Source of the DNA: CAYFUF01 sp964394795 | GTDB taxonomy: Bacteria > Bacillota > Clostridia > Tissierellales > Peptoniphilaceae | NCBI GenBank assembly: GCA_964394795.1 | Contig: CAYMYX010000024.1 | Location: 1-26,245, forward strand | DNA length: 26,245 nt | Direction: 5' to 3' | Part shown: positions 7,304 to 14,480 of the stretch, in pieces | Layout of the letters: the number at the start of each line of letters is the position of its first letter | How positions within the stretch are numbered: the stretch's first letter is position 1 | The notes under the pieces: generated by a model | What the model was told of the DNA's origin: nothing | Databases searched by the model: none | Seen by the model: only the letters and a program-made list of their open reading frames with translations | Translations under genes and position numbers: made by a program

Positions 7304-8472
7304 TAGCGGCCTCCTGACAAAGCTTGAAGACCAAGGGTGATGGCCCGGTCGATGATTCGTCTTTGCTTATCGGCATCTTCGCTATCGCCTTGTACTCTTT
7401 CCTTCTTATCCATCAAGGTTCGGATAAAGTGGGCTTCCAGATTGTCTTGCTTGAGTAAACTTTCCAGATCAAAGGCCCATTCACTTTCATCGACGACCTC
7501 CACATGATAGAGCCTATCACTCAGGTACTGCGCTAAGGCAGCGGTTGACCAATAGGCCTCTTCCTGCTTCTTCCCTTGAAGCAAGAAGCGATAAAAGTGG
7601 TCTTCGAAGTCTGACATCTGCTCTCCCAGTTTTTGGATAATGGTCTCCTCCATCTGAACCTGAGACTGGTAGTCGCCAACGTCGATTGCTACATTAAAGA
7701 AGCCTCGACTGGAGAAGGTTTTAAATTGGAGGTCTACGCCCATCTTCCCCACTCGACCGATATATACGCCTTTCGGACCTGTGCCGTTGAAGCTAGTGCC
7801 ATCAGGGTTACCGCTGTAAGCATATGAAGTCTCTTGGAAATGTTGGATAGGGGTTCTTTTATGGATATGGCCCAAGGCGATATAGTCGAAGAGCCCCTCA
7901 GGAAGCCTCGAAATTTGAAGGGGGTTATATAGGCTAGGCTGACCATCACTGATTACCTCTCCATGGAAAACACCCAAGACATGCCGCCCATGATATTTCG
8001 CTTCGATTAATTGGTTAAGGTAACTTTCATTTGGATTGAGGAGCCTATCCCAATTGGACTGCCTCTGATGGCTCTCCAGAAAAGCAGAACCCACAACAGT
8101 GGTATTCAGTTCGGGGATGTCCACGATTTCCAACGGCGTCCTGAAAATGTGAACGTGGGAAGGCCACCCTCCCCCATAAGGCGAGCCAATGGAATAGTAA
8201 TCATGATTGCCGGGGGCAATGAAAATCTTGGTATCCGGTAGAGTAAGGAGGGTTTCTTTGATTAATTGGATTACCCGATCGGTAATCGAGGAAGCTTCGA
8301 TAAAGTCGCCCGCGATCAGGATAACGTCAACCTCTTCCTTTCTAGCGTAGGAGATGATTCGGCGAAAAGTATTTAGAATCTCCTCTCCCCGTTGTCTACC
8401 TTTTCTGCCTAAGCCCGGAAAGGTTGACCCTAAATGGCTGTCTGCGAAGTGTAAAATTTTAATGCTGTCCAT
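7303..8472 (-). CDS. yhaO: YhaO-like metallophosphoesterase (SbcD/Mre11-type nuclease)
   Basis: A 389-aa calcineurin-like phosphoesterase of the Mre11/SbcD class, the nuclease partner of YhaN. The two-metal-site motifs are all present: DSH (11-13), GDF (55-57), GNHD (88-91), the His of VFHGEV (170) and GHIH (201-204). A C-terminal region of about 150 residues may be the partner-binding cap. It starts with ATG at 8472 after GAGGTG, 29 nt downstream of the DUF1538 gene, and overlaps yhaN by one base. A role in processing DNA ends is inferred from the family; the exact substrate is not known from the sequence. Confidence 0.9.
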   Translation of the reverse strand: MDSIKILHFADSHLGSTFPGLGRKGRQRGEEILNTFRRIISYARKEEVDVILIAGDFIEASSITDRVIQLIKETLLTLPDTKIFIAPGNHDYYSIGSPYGGGWPSHVHIFRTPLEIVDIPELNTTVVGSAFLESHQRQSNWDRLLNPNESYLNQLIEAKYHGRHVLGVFHGEVISDGQPSLYNPLQISRLPEGLFDYIALGHIHKRTPIQHFQETSYAYSGNPDGTSFNGTGPKGVYIGRVGKMGVDLQFKTFSSRGFFNVAIDVGDYQSQVQMEETIIQKLGEQMSDFEDHFYRFLLQGKKQEEAYWSTAALAQYLSDRLYHVEVVDESEWAFDLESLLKQDNLEAHFIRTLMDKKERVQGDSEDADKQRRIIDRAITLGLQALSGGR

Positions 8473-8501
8473 CTTTCACCTCACTTTCTGGAAGGCTTGC
8501 A

Positions 8502-10427
8502 TCATTCGGCTTCATCAGCCTCTGAAGTTTCTTCTAACTCTTTTTTCTCTACCACCATATTTTCGGGTTCCTCTGTCTCTTCGGAATCCGTAGTGGACCC
8601 CACGGTATGGATGCCGTCATAAGACGATGTTGGCATCGAGAAGACCGAGATGTTTGGCGATAGGGTGTTGTCCCCATGAATCAATTCTTTGAAGAGATTG
8701 TCAATAATATCAACTCGGACGACAAACCAAACCAGTTCTTTTTCCGGATCTAAGTTGAAAGGCAGGATGCTCCATGCCTTGCCACGCTCGTCACGGCCGT
8801 GAAGGATGGTTGCCCCTCTGGCTCCTACCGAACGAGCTACTTCCACAACTTCGTCCGCTTCTCCACGATCAACGACAACGAAGACTAGGTCCTTTGCCCC
8901 TTCGCTAACCGGCTCGGTAGCCAACAAAGATGGTTCCAATTCGATAAAGTCCCCATCTTCTCGGCTGACTTTCCCTTGTCTCATCTTGAAGATGGCCCCC
9001 AAGACCATAATACTGACAATAGGTGTCATGGCAATCAGGGCAATGACGCCAAAGCCGTCCGCTAAGACGTCAGCGGTGGGCCACACATCCGCAACCCCCT
9101 GAGCAAAAGCCAAAACGAAGGTCGCACTCATTGGTCCGGAAGCAACGCCGCCGGCATCGAAGGCAATACCCACGAAAATATCATCAACATAAAACGAAAG
9201 CAGGATAGCTAGAGCAAACCCCGGTAATAGGAAGTACCACAGCTTCACTTCCGGTATTAGTATCCGGAGCATGGAAAGAGCTAGAGCTATGCCAACACCG
9301 ATGGATAAGGTGGTACGAATCAGCTTGATAGGGATATGGCCACCCGTAACGTCCTCAACCTGTTCACCCAAAACGTGAACTGCAGGCTCAGCAGATACAA
9401 CGATGAAACCGAGGACGAAGGCAAGAATGACAATCAAGTTACTGTGACCTTCCACTAAGCCCATGCCCAAGAGTCTGCCCATGTCCATGAAACCTTCATT
9501 GGCGCCGACAAGGAAGAGCATCAAGCCTATTACAGTGTAGATTAAGCCCCGGCTAATGGAGAAGAGTTCCCTTCCTGCCACCTTGAAACGAAAAGCATTA
9601 AGCAAAAGGAACAAAATAACAATTGGTGCTAAGGCAAATAAGGATTCGGTAAAGGTATGTCCAAAGGCGGATAGGATTGGCTCTAAAACGCCATCGGCTA
9701 CTTCAAATGGTTCTGGCGTTCCCTGGATTTCACTTTGTTTCGTGACAATCGATAACAAGATGATGGCTAAGATAGGCCCAGCACTCATTGTGCCTACCAT
9801 ACCAAAGGAATCCGCTTCCGCATTCTTACCACCCTTACGTTTGGATAGTCCATAAGAAAGGGCTAGAACGAAGGGGGTGGTTAAGGCTCCTGTCGTTGCA
9901 CCTGATGCATCAAAGGAAACGGCCAAGAACTCCTCGGATACGCGGAGAGCTAAGATCAGGATGACGGCGTAGATAATGAGCATCAATACATTCAGCTTCT
10001 TGTTCAGCAGAGTTCGTAATGCGCCTATGGCAATCATGATACCTACGCCTGCTGAAACAACAATAACTAACATCCTTGCTTGCAGACTACCTCCGGAGGC
10101 TCCTTCAACCTGCTGACCTAAAATCAATAAATCTGGCTCAGCGATAGTGATCAGAAAACCCAAGATGAAGGCGAAGAGGATGGCCCCAATGATGGTCTTC
10201 GAATTGGAGATATGGGTGGCCATATGGTGGCCAATCGGCTCCATGGACTGGTCCACACCCCAAAGGAAAATGGAAAGACCTAAGAAAACCAATAAGGCTC
10301 CGATAAGGAAACGGATAGTGACTTCCGTATCAACAGGCACAAAAACTAAAATTAAGAAGGCCACATAAACAATAATCGGTACGATCGATTGCAATACTTC
10401 ATTAACTTTCGATTGAAGGGCGTTCAT
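8502..10427 (-). CDS. Tandem DUF1538 membrane protein with C-terminal PII-like domain
   Basis: A 641-aa integral membrane protein with two copies of the DUF1538 unit. Copy 1 holds AEPDLLILGQQVEG (97-110) and FDASGATTGALTTPFVLA (172-189); copy 2 holds AEPAVHVLGEQVED (346-359) and FDAGGVASGPMSATFVLA (423-440), a spacing of about 250 residues. After the last helix, residues about 511-605 form a PII (GlnB)-like domain (LVFVVVDRGEADEVVEVARS, then GARGATILHGRD), followed by an acidic tail. Conserved charged residues inside hydrophobic segments suggest a transporter; no substrate is established. It overlaps the double-PII gene by ATGA, so the two are translationally coupled. Confidence 0.85.
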   Translation of the reverse strand: MNALQSKVNEVLQSIVPIIVYVAFLILVFVPVDTEVTIRFLIGALLVFLGLSIFLWGVDQSMEPIGHHMATHISNSKTIIGAILFAFILGFLITIAEPDLLILGQQVEGASGGSLQARMLVIVVSAGVGIMIAIGALRTLLNKKLNVLMLIIYAVILILALRVSEEFLAVSFDASGATTGALTTPFVLALSYGLSKRKGGKNAEADSFGMVGTMSAGPILAIILLSIVTKQSEIQGTPEPFEVADGVLEPILSAFGHTFTESLFALAPIVILFLLLNAFRFKVAGRELFSISRGLIYTVIGLMLFLVGANEGFMDMGRLLGMGLVEGHSNLIVILAFVLGFIVVSAEPAVHVLGEQVEDVTGGHIPIKLIRTTLSIGVGIALALSMLRILIPEVKLWYFLLPGFALAILLSFYVDDIFVGIAFDAGGVASGPMSATFVLAFAQGVADVWPTADVLADGFGVIALIAMTPIVSIMVLGAIFKMRQGKVSREDGDFIELEPSLLATEPVSEGAKDLVFVVVDRGEADEVVEVARSVGARGATILHGRDERGKAWSILPFNLDPEKELVWFVVRVDIIDNLFKELIHGDNTLSPNISVFSMPTSSYDGIHTVGSTTDSEETEEPENMVVEKKELEETSEADEAE

Positions 10428-11083
10428 CCTTTCCCTCCTTTCGCAGCTTGGTAAATACCGGTTACCCGGCTAACAGGCAAGACAAAGAGGATGCCGTTAC
10501 CAGGCTCATCCAGCTTCAATTCCTTGACCAAAGTCGACCGAATTCGACCGACATCCTTCGTTGGTATCACCGAGATAACAATATCTTTCTCCGGTTCCAC
10601 GTGGAGGTCGAAGGCAAATCCAGCGGGTGTGCCTGCACCTCTACCATGGAGGATCGTGCCACCGGGTGCTCCAGCATTCCTTGAAATCTTCACGACATCC
10701 TTGCTTCGCCCATGGTCAACAATAGCAACGAGCAAGTGATAATCCAAACTATCTCGTTGGACCTTCTCATCCGCCGGGATAATTTGGTTCTCATTGTACC
10801 GCTTCATTGGCAAGGAAAAAGCAATTCCCCTATTCTTCTTTTGAAAATCAAAGTTTTGTTTTACCAGTTCGTGGAGCATTGGCTCCATAATACCGGAGCA
10901 AGGTTGAATGATGACTTCCTTCTGCGTTTCATCCAAACCCAATAATTCTAATAATTTCATGGACACGGTTCCTTGACCCAGCATAACGACTCCTTCGCTA
11001 ACTCCTAAGGTGCGTATGTCGTTGAGCAAGGCCTCAGCCTTTCCACGGTCCACGATGCTAATAAATAAATTTTCTTTATTCAT
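10424..11083 (-). CDS. Double-domain PII (GlnB-like) regulator
   Basis: A 219-aa soluble protein made of two PII-like domains. Domain 1 (about 1-105) begins NLFISIVDRGKAEALLNDI, with a degenerate nucleotide-loop region (SEGVVMLGQGTV). Domain 2 (about 114-214) begins YHLLVAIVDHGRSKDVVKIS and keeps the PII-style loop GAPGGTILHGRGAGT. PII proteins are homotrimers that sense nucleotides and metabolites and control transporters such as AmtB. Here the gene starts inside the end of the GTPase-nuclease gene (8-nt overlap, GGAGG encoded in the upstream frame) and its stop overlaps the DUF1538 start, so control of that membrane protein is the likely job (inference). Confidence 0.85.
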   Translation of the reverse strand: MNKENLFISIVDRGKAEALLNDIRTLGVSEGVVMLGQGTVSMKLLELLGLDETQKEVIIQPCSGIMEPMLHELVKQNFDFQKKNRGIAFSLPMKRYNENQIIPADEKVQRDSLDYHLLVAIVDHGRSKDVVKISRNAGAPGGTILHGRGAGTPAGFAFDLHVEPEKDIVISVIPTKDVGRIRSTLVKELKLDEPGNGILFVLPVSRVTGIYQAAKGGKG

Positions 11084-13682
11084 CGTCTCTCCCTCCTACT
11101 TCCTTTTCGTCAATACTGATTCCCTGCTTCAGTGAAGGGGCGACAGTCTTGCGGTATCTATCTTCTTCCTGTTTTATCCTAGCAAAAATCTCCTCCCACA
11201 GTGCTTCCGCCGACCTAACGATAGCGCCGTCTCCCCAGACAATCCGCTGTTCCGCCATGTCCGATGTCGCCACGGTGACCTGGTAATTTTTGCTGTATTC
11301 TTTGGATACCTTTTGAATGTATTGGTCAGCCGTCTCCGCGAGTTTCGTGTAAATGACCACCAAATTGCCGTATCGCTCAACAGTTTCCCTATAGTTTTTC
11401 ACCCTGTAGGCATCGAAGACCACAATGATCTGGTCGTCGACATATGCTTGGTACTTGGCTAACTCGTCGATGCAGAGGGACCTGGCGGCATCCATGCTTT
11501 CCTCAGCCAATTCTCTCAATGGGGGCAATGCATAGATCACATTATAACCATCGATCAACAGGTAGGATGGCCCACTAACTTTTTCTTTCTCCGTTCCGGC
11601 CCATGCCTTTTCCTTCGGCCGCTCTATTCTTTGCTCTTCCTGCCTTTCCTTCTTCTTCACATTGGCGTTGGCATAGAAGGTCTGCTGGAAGATTCGGTCG
11701 ACATCCTTATCACTAATGAAATTATCCCGAATCCTAGGCTGTATTGGCTTAACTTCCTCATCCTCCATCTCACCGTCTTCCTGATAAGGGGGCGTATGGG
11801 CATAGTCTTCTACTTCATCCCAAGGCACTAAGATGGCTGAACCATTTCCGTAGAAAATGGAATGAGGTGAAAAGACTTCGTCTTCCAGTGGATTATAGCT
11901 TATCTCCTCGATAATAGTTTGAGGGTTCTCCACCTCCTGATAGGAAGTCAGACGGTAATTTACTCGCCCCGTTCCTTTGGTTAAAGAAGGAAGTTGTTGG
12001 AAGTAGTCCTGCAATGTAGAAACCGGTCCTCGCCCCGCACTCTTAAAGCGGTCAGTTGCGGTCTCTGCTGTCCTATCCTGTATTCCAAGTCGTTCGAAAT
12101 CTTGGAGGATTTTACCAGAGTAAGTTAAAGGCACGTCCAACTCAAACTCGTAATAGGGCTCAAGGAGAATAGATTGTCCCCTCATTAAACCGTTTCTTAA
12201 GGCTCGTACTGAGGCTTGAAGGAAGTCGCCGCCGGCTGTATGTTTATTATGTGCTCTGCCGTCGATCAGTCGGATATGGATATCAGTCAATTTCGAACCG
12301 GTAAGCACACCCGGCACAGCAACTTCATTGGTTATCCTTTGCACTTGCTTCTGCCATTGGATGGCTAGATGGTCTGTCGATACATCGGAGCTAAAGGTTA
12401 TACCCGAGTTCACCGGTCCCGGCTCAAGCAGAAGTCGAACCTCGGCGTAGTGTTTCAACGGTTCATAGTGACCCAGACCTACGCTCGGCTCCTTTATTGT
12501 TTCTCGGTAGATAACACCGCCAATATTAAAGCGAACCTGAATGCCCTGATCCTCAAGCCTTTCGTTCAACACTTGCAGTTGGATGTCCCCCATCAAGCGG
12601 ACAAAGATTCGACCGCTTTCCTCTTCCCGATGGAGGGCCATATCCGGGAACTCCTCTTCCAATCGCTTAAGCTCTTGATAGAGGGCAAAGCTGTCTCCCC
12701 CGTCTGTTCTTTCAAATTCATAATTGATGACTGCCTGAATATCCTTATCTTCGTCAGGTGTTTCATCGCCGATTACTTGTCCTGCTCGAAGATTCAAGGG
12801 TCCAATTAGAGTGCCGATATCTCCGGCTTGGAGGTCTTGAACTATCTCGTATTCCGACCCGTTATACTTTCTGATTTCGTGGACCTTTTCATCTTCGACA
12901 ACATCTTTGGTCTGGAGCTGTCCTCCAAGCAAGCGAATGTGGTTGAGTTTCACTCCATCCTCATAGTTTGTCTTATATACTCTAAGGCTTAACTCTTCTG
13001 GCCATACCTTTGCTTCCCTATAGCCATCGATAAGATCAATCAGGTCTTGGACCCCGTTGCCGTGAATGGCCGCCCCATAAAGCAAGGGAAAGATTTCCCG
13101 GCGATTGAAAAGTCGGGCGACTTTTTCGATCTCCACCTGTCCCGTAGCTAAGTACTTGTCCAGAAGATCTTCATTCAGCATTGCGATTTCTTCATTTCTT
13201 TTCTTCGAATCCTCAAAAGGAATAATTCGCTCGCTGAGGGTCTCTCGAATTTGTTCTTCAAGGGAAGCTGTCTCCCCGCCCATCTGGTCCGTCTTATTGA
13301 CAAAGACGATGGTGGGAATTCGGTGTTTGCCCAACAGGGACCAAAGGGTCTTGGTGTAACCGACGACGCCATCAGGAGCGGAGATGAGGAGAACTGCGAT
13401 ATCCATCAACTCTAGGGCTCGTTCCATTTCGGGGCCGAAGTCGACATGGCCCGGTGTGTCGACCAAAATATAGGGTTGATTATTCACCTGGAAGCGGGCC
13501 ACCTTGGAATAGATGGTTATCCCCCGCCTTTTCTCGATTTGATTGGTATCCAGCAGACTCTCGTTGGATTGATGCAAACCATCGTTTGCTGTCGTTAATT
13601 CAAATATCTTTTCGGCTAGAGTTGTCTTACCCGCATCGACGTGGGCAATAATGCCGATTGTAATAGGACTATATTTTTCCAC
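11076..13682 (-). CDS. TetM/EF-G-like ribosomal GTPase fused to Rae1/YacP-like NYN ribonuclease
   Basis: An 868-aa two-part protein. Residues 1 to about 640 match ribosomal-protection translational GTPases (TetM/TetO class, about 640 aa): G1 AHVDAGKT (13-20), G2 RRGITI (52-57), G3 DTPGHVDF (75-82), G4 NKTD (129-132), then EF-G-like domains. After a charged linker, residues about 705-850 match the NYN/PIN nuclease Rae1 (YacP), which cuts mRNA in the ribosomal A site in B. subtilis: LLIDGYNVI, ELAKYQAYVDDQIIVVFDA, ETAD and VATSDMAEQ. The start is GTG at 13682 after AAGGAGGT. A longer in-frame start at 13754 would read through the leader hairpin and lacks a good site. It is first in the cluster. 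Confidence 0.9.
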   Translation of the reverse strand: MEKYSPITIGIIAHVDAGKTTLAEKIFELTTANDGLHQSNESLLDTNQIEKRRGITIYSKVARFQVNNQPYILVDTPGHVDFGPEMERALELMDIAVLLISAPDGVVGYTKTLWSLLGKHRIPTIVFVNKTDQMGGETASLEEQIRETLSERIIPFEDSKKRNEEIAMLNEDLLDKYLATGQVEIEKVARLFNRREIFPLLYGAAIHGNGVQDLIDLIDGYREAKVWPEELSLRVYKTNYEDGVKLNHIRLLGGQLQTKDVVEDEKVHEIRKYNGSEYEIVQDLQAGDIGTLIGPLNLRAGQVIGDETPDEDKDIQAVINYEFERTDGGDSFALYQELKRLEEEFPDMALHREEESGRIFVRLMGDIQLQVLNERLEDQGIQVRFNIGGVIYRETIKEPSVGLGHYEPLKHYAEVRLLLEPGPVNSGITFSSDVSTDHLAIQWQKQVQRITNEVAVPGVLTGSKLTDIHIRLIDGRAHNKHTAGGDFLQASVRALRNGLMRGQSILLEPYYEFELDVPLTYSGKILQDFERLGIQDRTAETATDRFKSAGRGPVSTLQDYFQQLPSLTKGTGRVNYRLTSYQEVENPQTIIEEISYNPLEDEVFSPHSIFYGNGSAILVPWDEVEDYAHTPPYQEDGEMEDEEVKPIQPRIRDNFISDKDVDRIFQQTFYANANVKKKERQEEQRIERPKEKAWAGTEKEKVSGPSYLLIDGYNVIYALPPLRELAEESMDAARSLCIDELAKYQAYVDDQIIVVFDAYRVKNYRETVERYGNLVVIYTKLAETADQYIQKVSKEYSKNYQVTVATSDMAEQRIVWGDGAIVRSAEALWEEIFARIKQEEDRYRKTVAPSLKQGISIDEKEVGGRDDE

Positions 13683-13700
13683 TCTAACCTCCTTCGATAG

Positions 13701-13736
13701 AAAAAGGCTCTTGCTTTCTGCTGAAAGTAAGAGCCT
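13701..13736 (-). terminator. Leader hairpin, probable transcription attenuator
   Basis: Between the promoter and the ribosome-binding site of the GTPase-nuclease gene lies a 14-bp stem (13705-13718 with 13723-13736, one A-C mismatch in the minus-strand RNA) with loop AGCA, directly followed by five T on the minus strand. This is a textbook intrinsic terminator located inside the 5' leader. Only about 6 nt separate the T run from AAGGAGGT. No short leader peptide with a good start was found. Confidence 0.7.
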
Positions 13737-13798
13737 CCTAGTAAAGCCAAACACGCTGACTTGCGAAATCTCTTTAATCTATGTAATCTGCTCTATCT

Positions 13799-13828
13799 AT
13801 TATGGTAGAAAATACCCTTGATGGTCAA
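13799..13828 (-). promoter_or_regulatory. Promoter of the GTPase-nuclease/PII/DUF1538/yhaON cluster
   Basis: The minus strand has TTGACC (complement of 13823-13828), an 18-nt spacer and CATAAT (complement of 13799-13804). It would give a leader of about 110 nt containing the attenuator hairpin. No terminator was seen between the following genes until 4850-4880, so this may drive the whole cluster. Confidence 0.6.
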
Positions 13829-13850
13829 ACTTAAAAAAATGCGTTGAAAT

Positions 13851-13878
13851 TTGGGATGTGTTTTCAGCTTATGATAAT
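13851..13878 (+). promoter_or_regulatory. Probable promoter of the PsiE-like gene
   Basis: TTGGGA (13851-13856), a 16-nt spacer and GATAAT (13873-13878) within the longer TATGATAAT. It is divergent from the cluster promoter; the two start regions are less than 90 nt apart. Confidence 0.45.
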
Positions 13879-13903
13879 ATATTTACATAGAAAGGAGTAA
13901 ACC

Positions 13904-14395
13904 GTGAAGAAAGTAAACGATTACATCAACACAATAGTACATGTTCTTGAGTTAGTCATTGCCCTCATCATAGTGTTCTTTCTAGTGATTGGTATCTTCA
14001 ATATGATTGAATATGTCACTGCATTCATTGCTTCGAGCCCAGCTAATTCCTATGCAATCTTCCAAAACTTTTTAGGTTTCGCCTTGTCCTTAATTGTTGG
14101 TGCTGAGTTTATCAAGATGATCCTACATAACTCTACCGAAGCATTGTTGGAGCTGATACTATTCGTCATTGCTCGTAAAATGCTCATCTATTCATCCACA
14201 CTTCTTGACTTGGTGTTGGGCACCGTCGCCTTGCTTATTGTTTTTTTCATCATGAAGTTCTTGCTCACCGAATCCAGCATCAACTTAGATAGGCTAAAAC
14301 ATCGCACGAAGATAAAAACGGGATACAAGAAAGAGAAATATCAACCTGCTGTAGAACCAGAACAAGACAAAGAAATTGATATTGAAGAAGAATAA
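13904..14395 (+). CDS. PsiE-like small membrane protein
   Basis: A 163-aa protein with about four hydrophobic helices (roughly 13-35, 55-72, 80-97 and 100-122) and a charged C-terminal tail ending in acidic residues. The pattern FLGFALSLIVGAEFIKMIL followed by ELILFVIARKMLI resembles the phosphate-starvation-inducible PsiE family of Bacillota; that assignment is from memory of the pattern and is moderate. It starts with GTG at 13904, with AAAGGAG six bases ahead. It is monocistronic, with its own promoter, and ends at a strong shared terminator. Function unknown. Confidence 0.75.
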   Translation: MKKVNDYINTIVHVLELVIALIIVFFLVIGIFNMIEYVTAFIASSPANSYAIFQNFLGFALSLIVGAEFIKMILHNSTEALLELILFVIARKMLIYSSTLLDLVLGTVALLIVFFIMKFLLTESSINLDRLKHRTKIKTGYKKEKYQPAVEPEQDKEIDIEEE

Positions 14396-14406
14396 GTCAA
14401 GCTAAC

Positions 14407-14462
14407 AATAAGGTGACCCCATAAGGTTGGACAAGCATCCAACCTTATGGGGTCACCTTATT
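14407..14462. terminator. Bidirectional terminator, 24-bp perfect palindrome
   Basis: 14407-14430 and 14439-14462 are perfect inverse complements with an 8-nt loop, placed between the convergent PsiE-like and serpin genes. T runs after the stem are short, but the stem begins AATAAGG and ends CCTTATT, giving A/T-rich ends on both strands. The perfect length exceeds that of the other terminators in the window. Confidence 0.75.
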
Positions 14463-14480
14463 TATTGCATCAGTTGTTAT

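Noticed and set aside
12369..12809. A 146-codon plus-strand frame inside the GTPase gene
   Set aside because: Antisense to conserved coding sequence, with no start signals or recognisable domain.
11076..13754. Tetracycline resistance gene (tetM-type)
   Set aside because: The GTPase half is in the TetM/EF-G class, but the fused NYN nuclease and operon context differ from known tet genes, and no mobile element is nearby; resistance cannot be claimed.
13683..13754. N-terminal extension of the GTPase fusion from a GTG at 13754
   Set aside because: The added 24 codons consist mainly of the leader hairpin, and no good ribosome-binding site precedes that GTG; GTG 13682 has AAGGAGGT.
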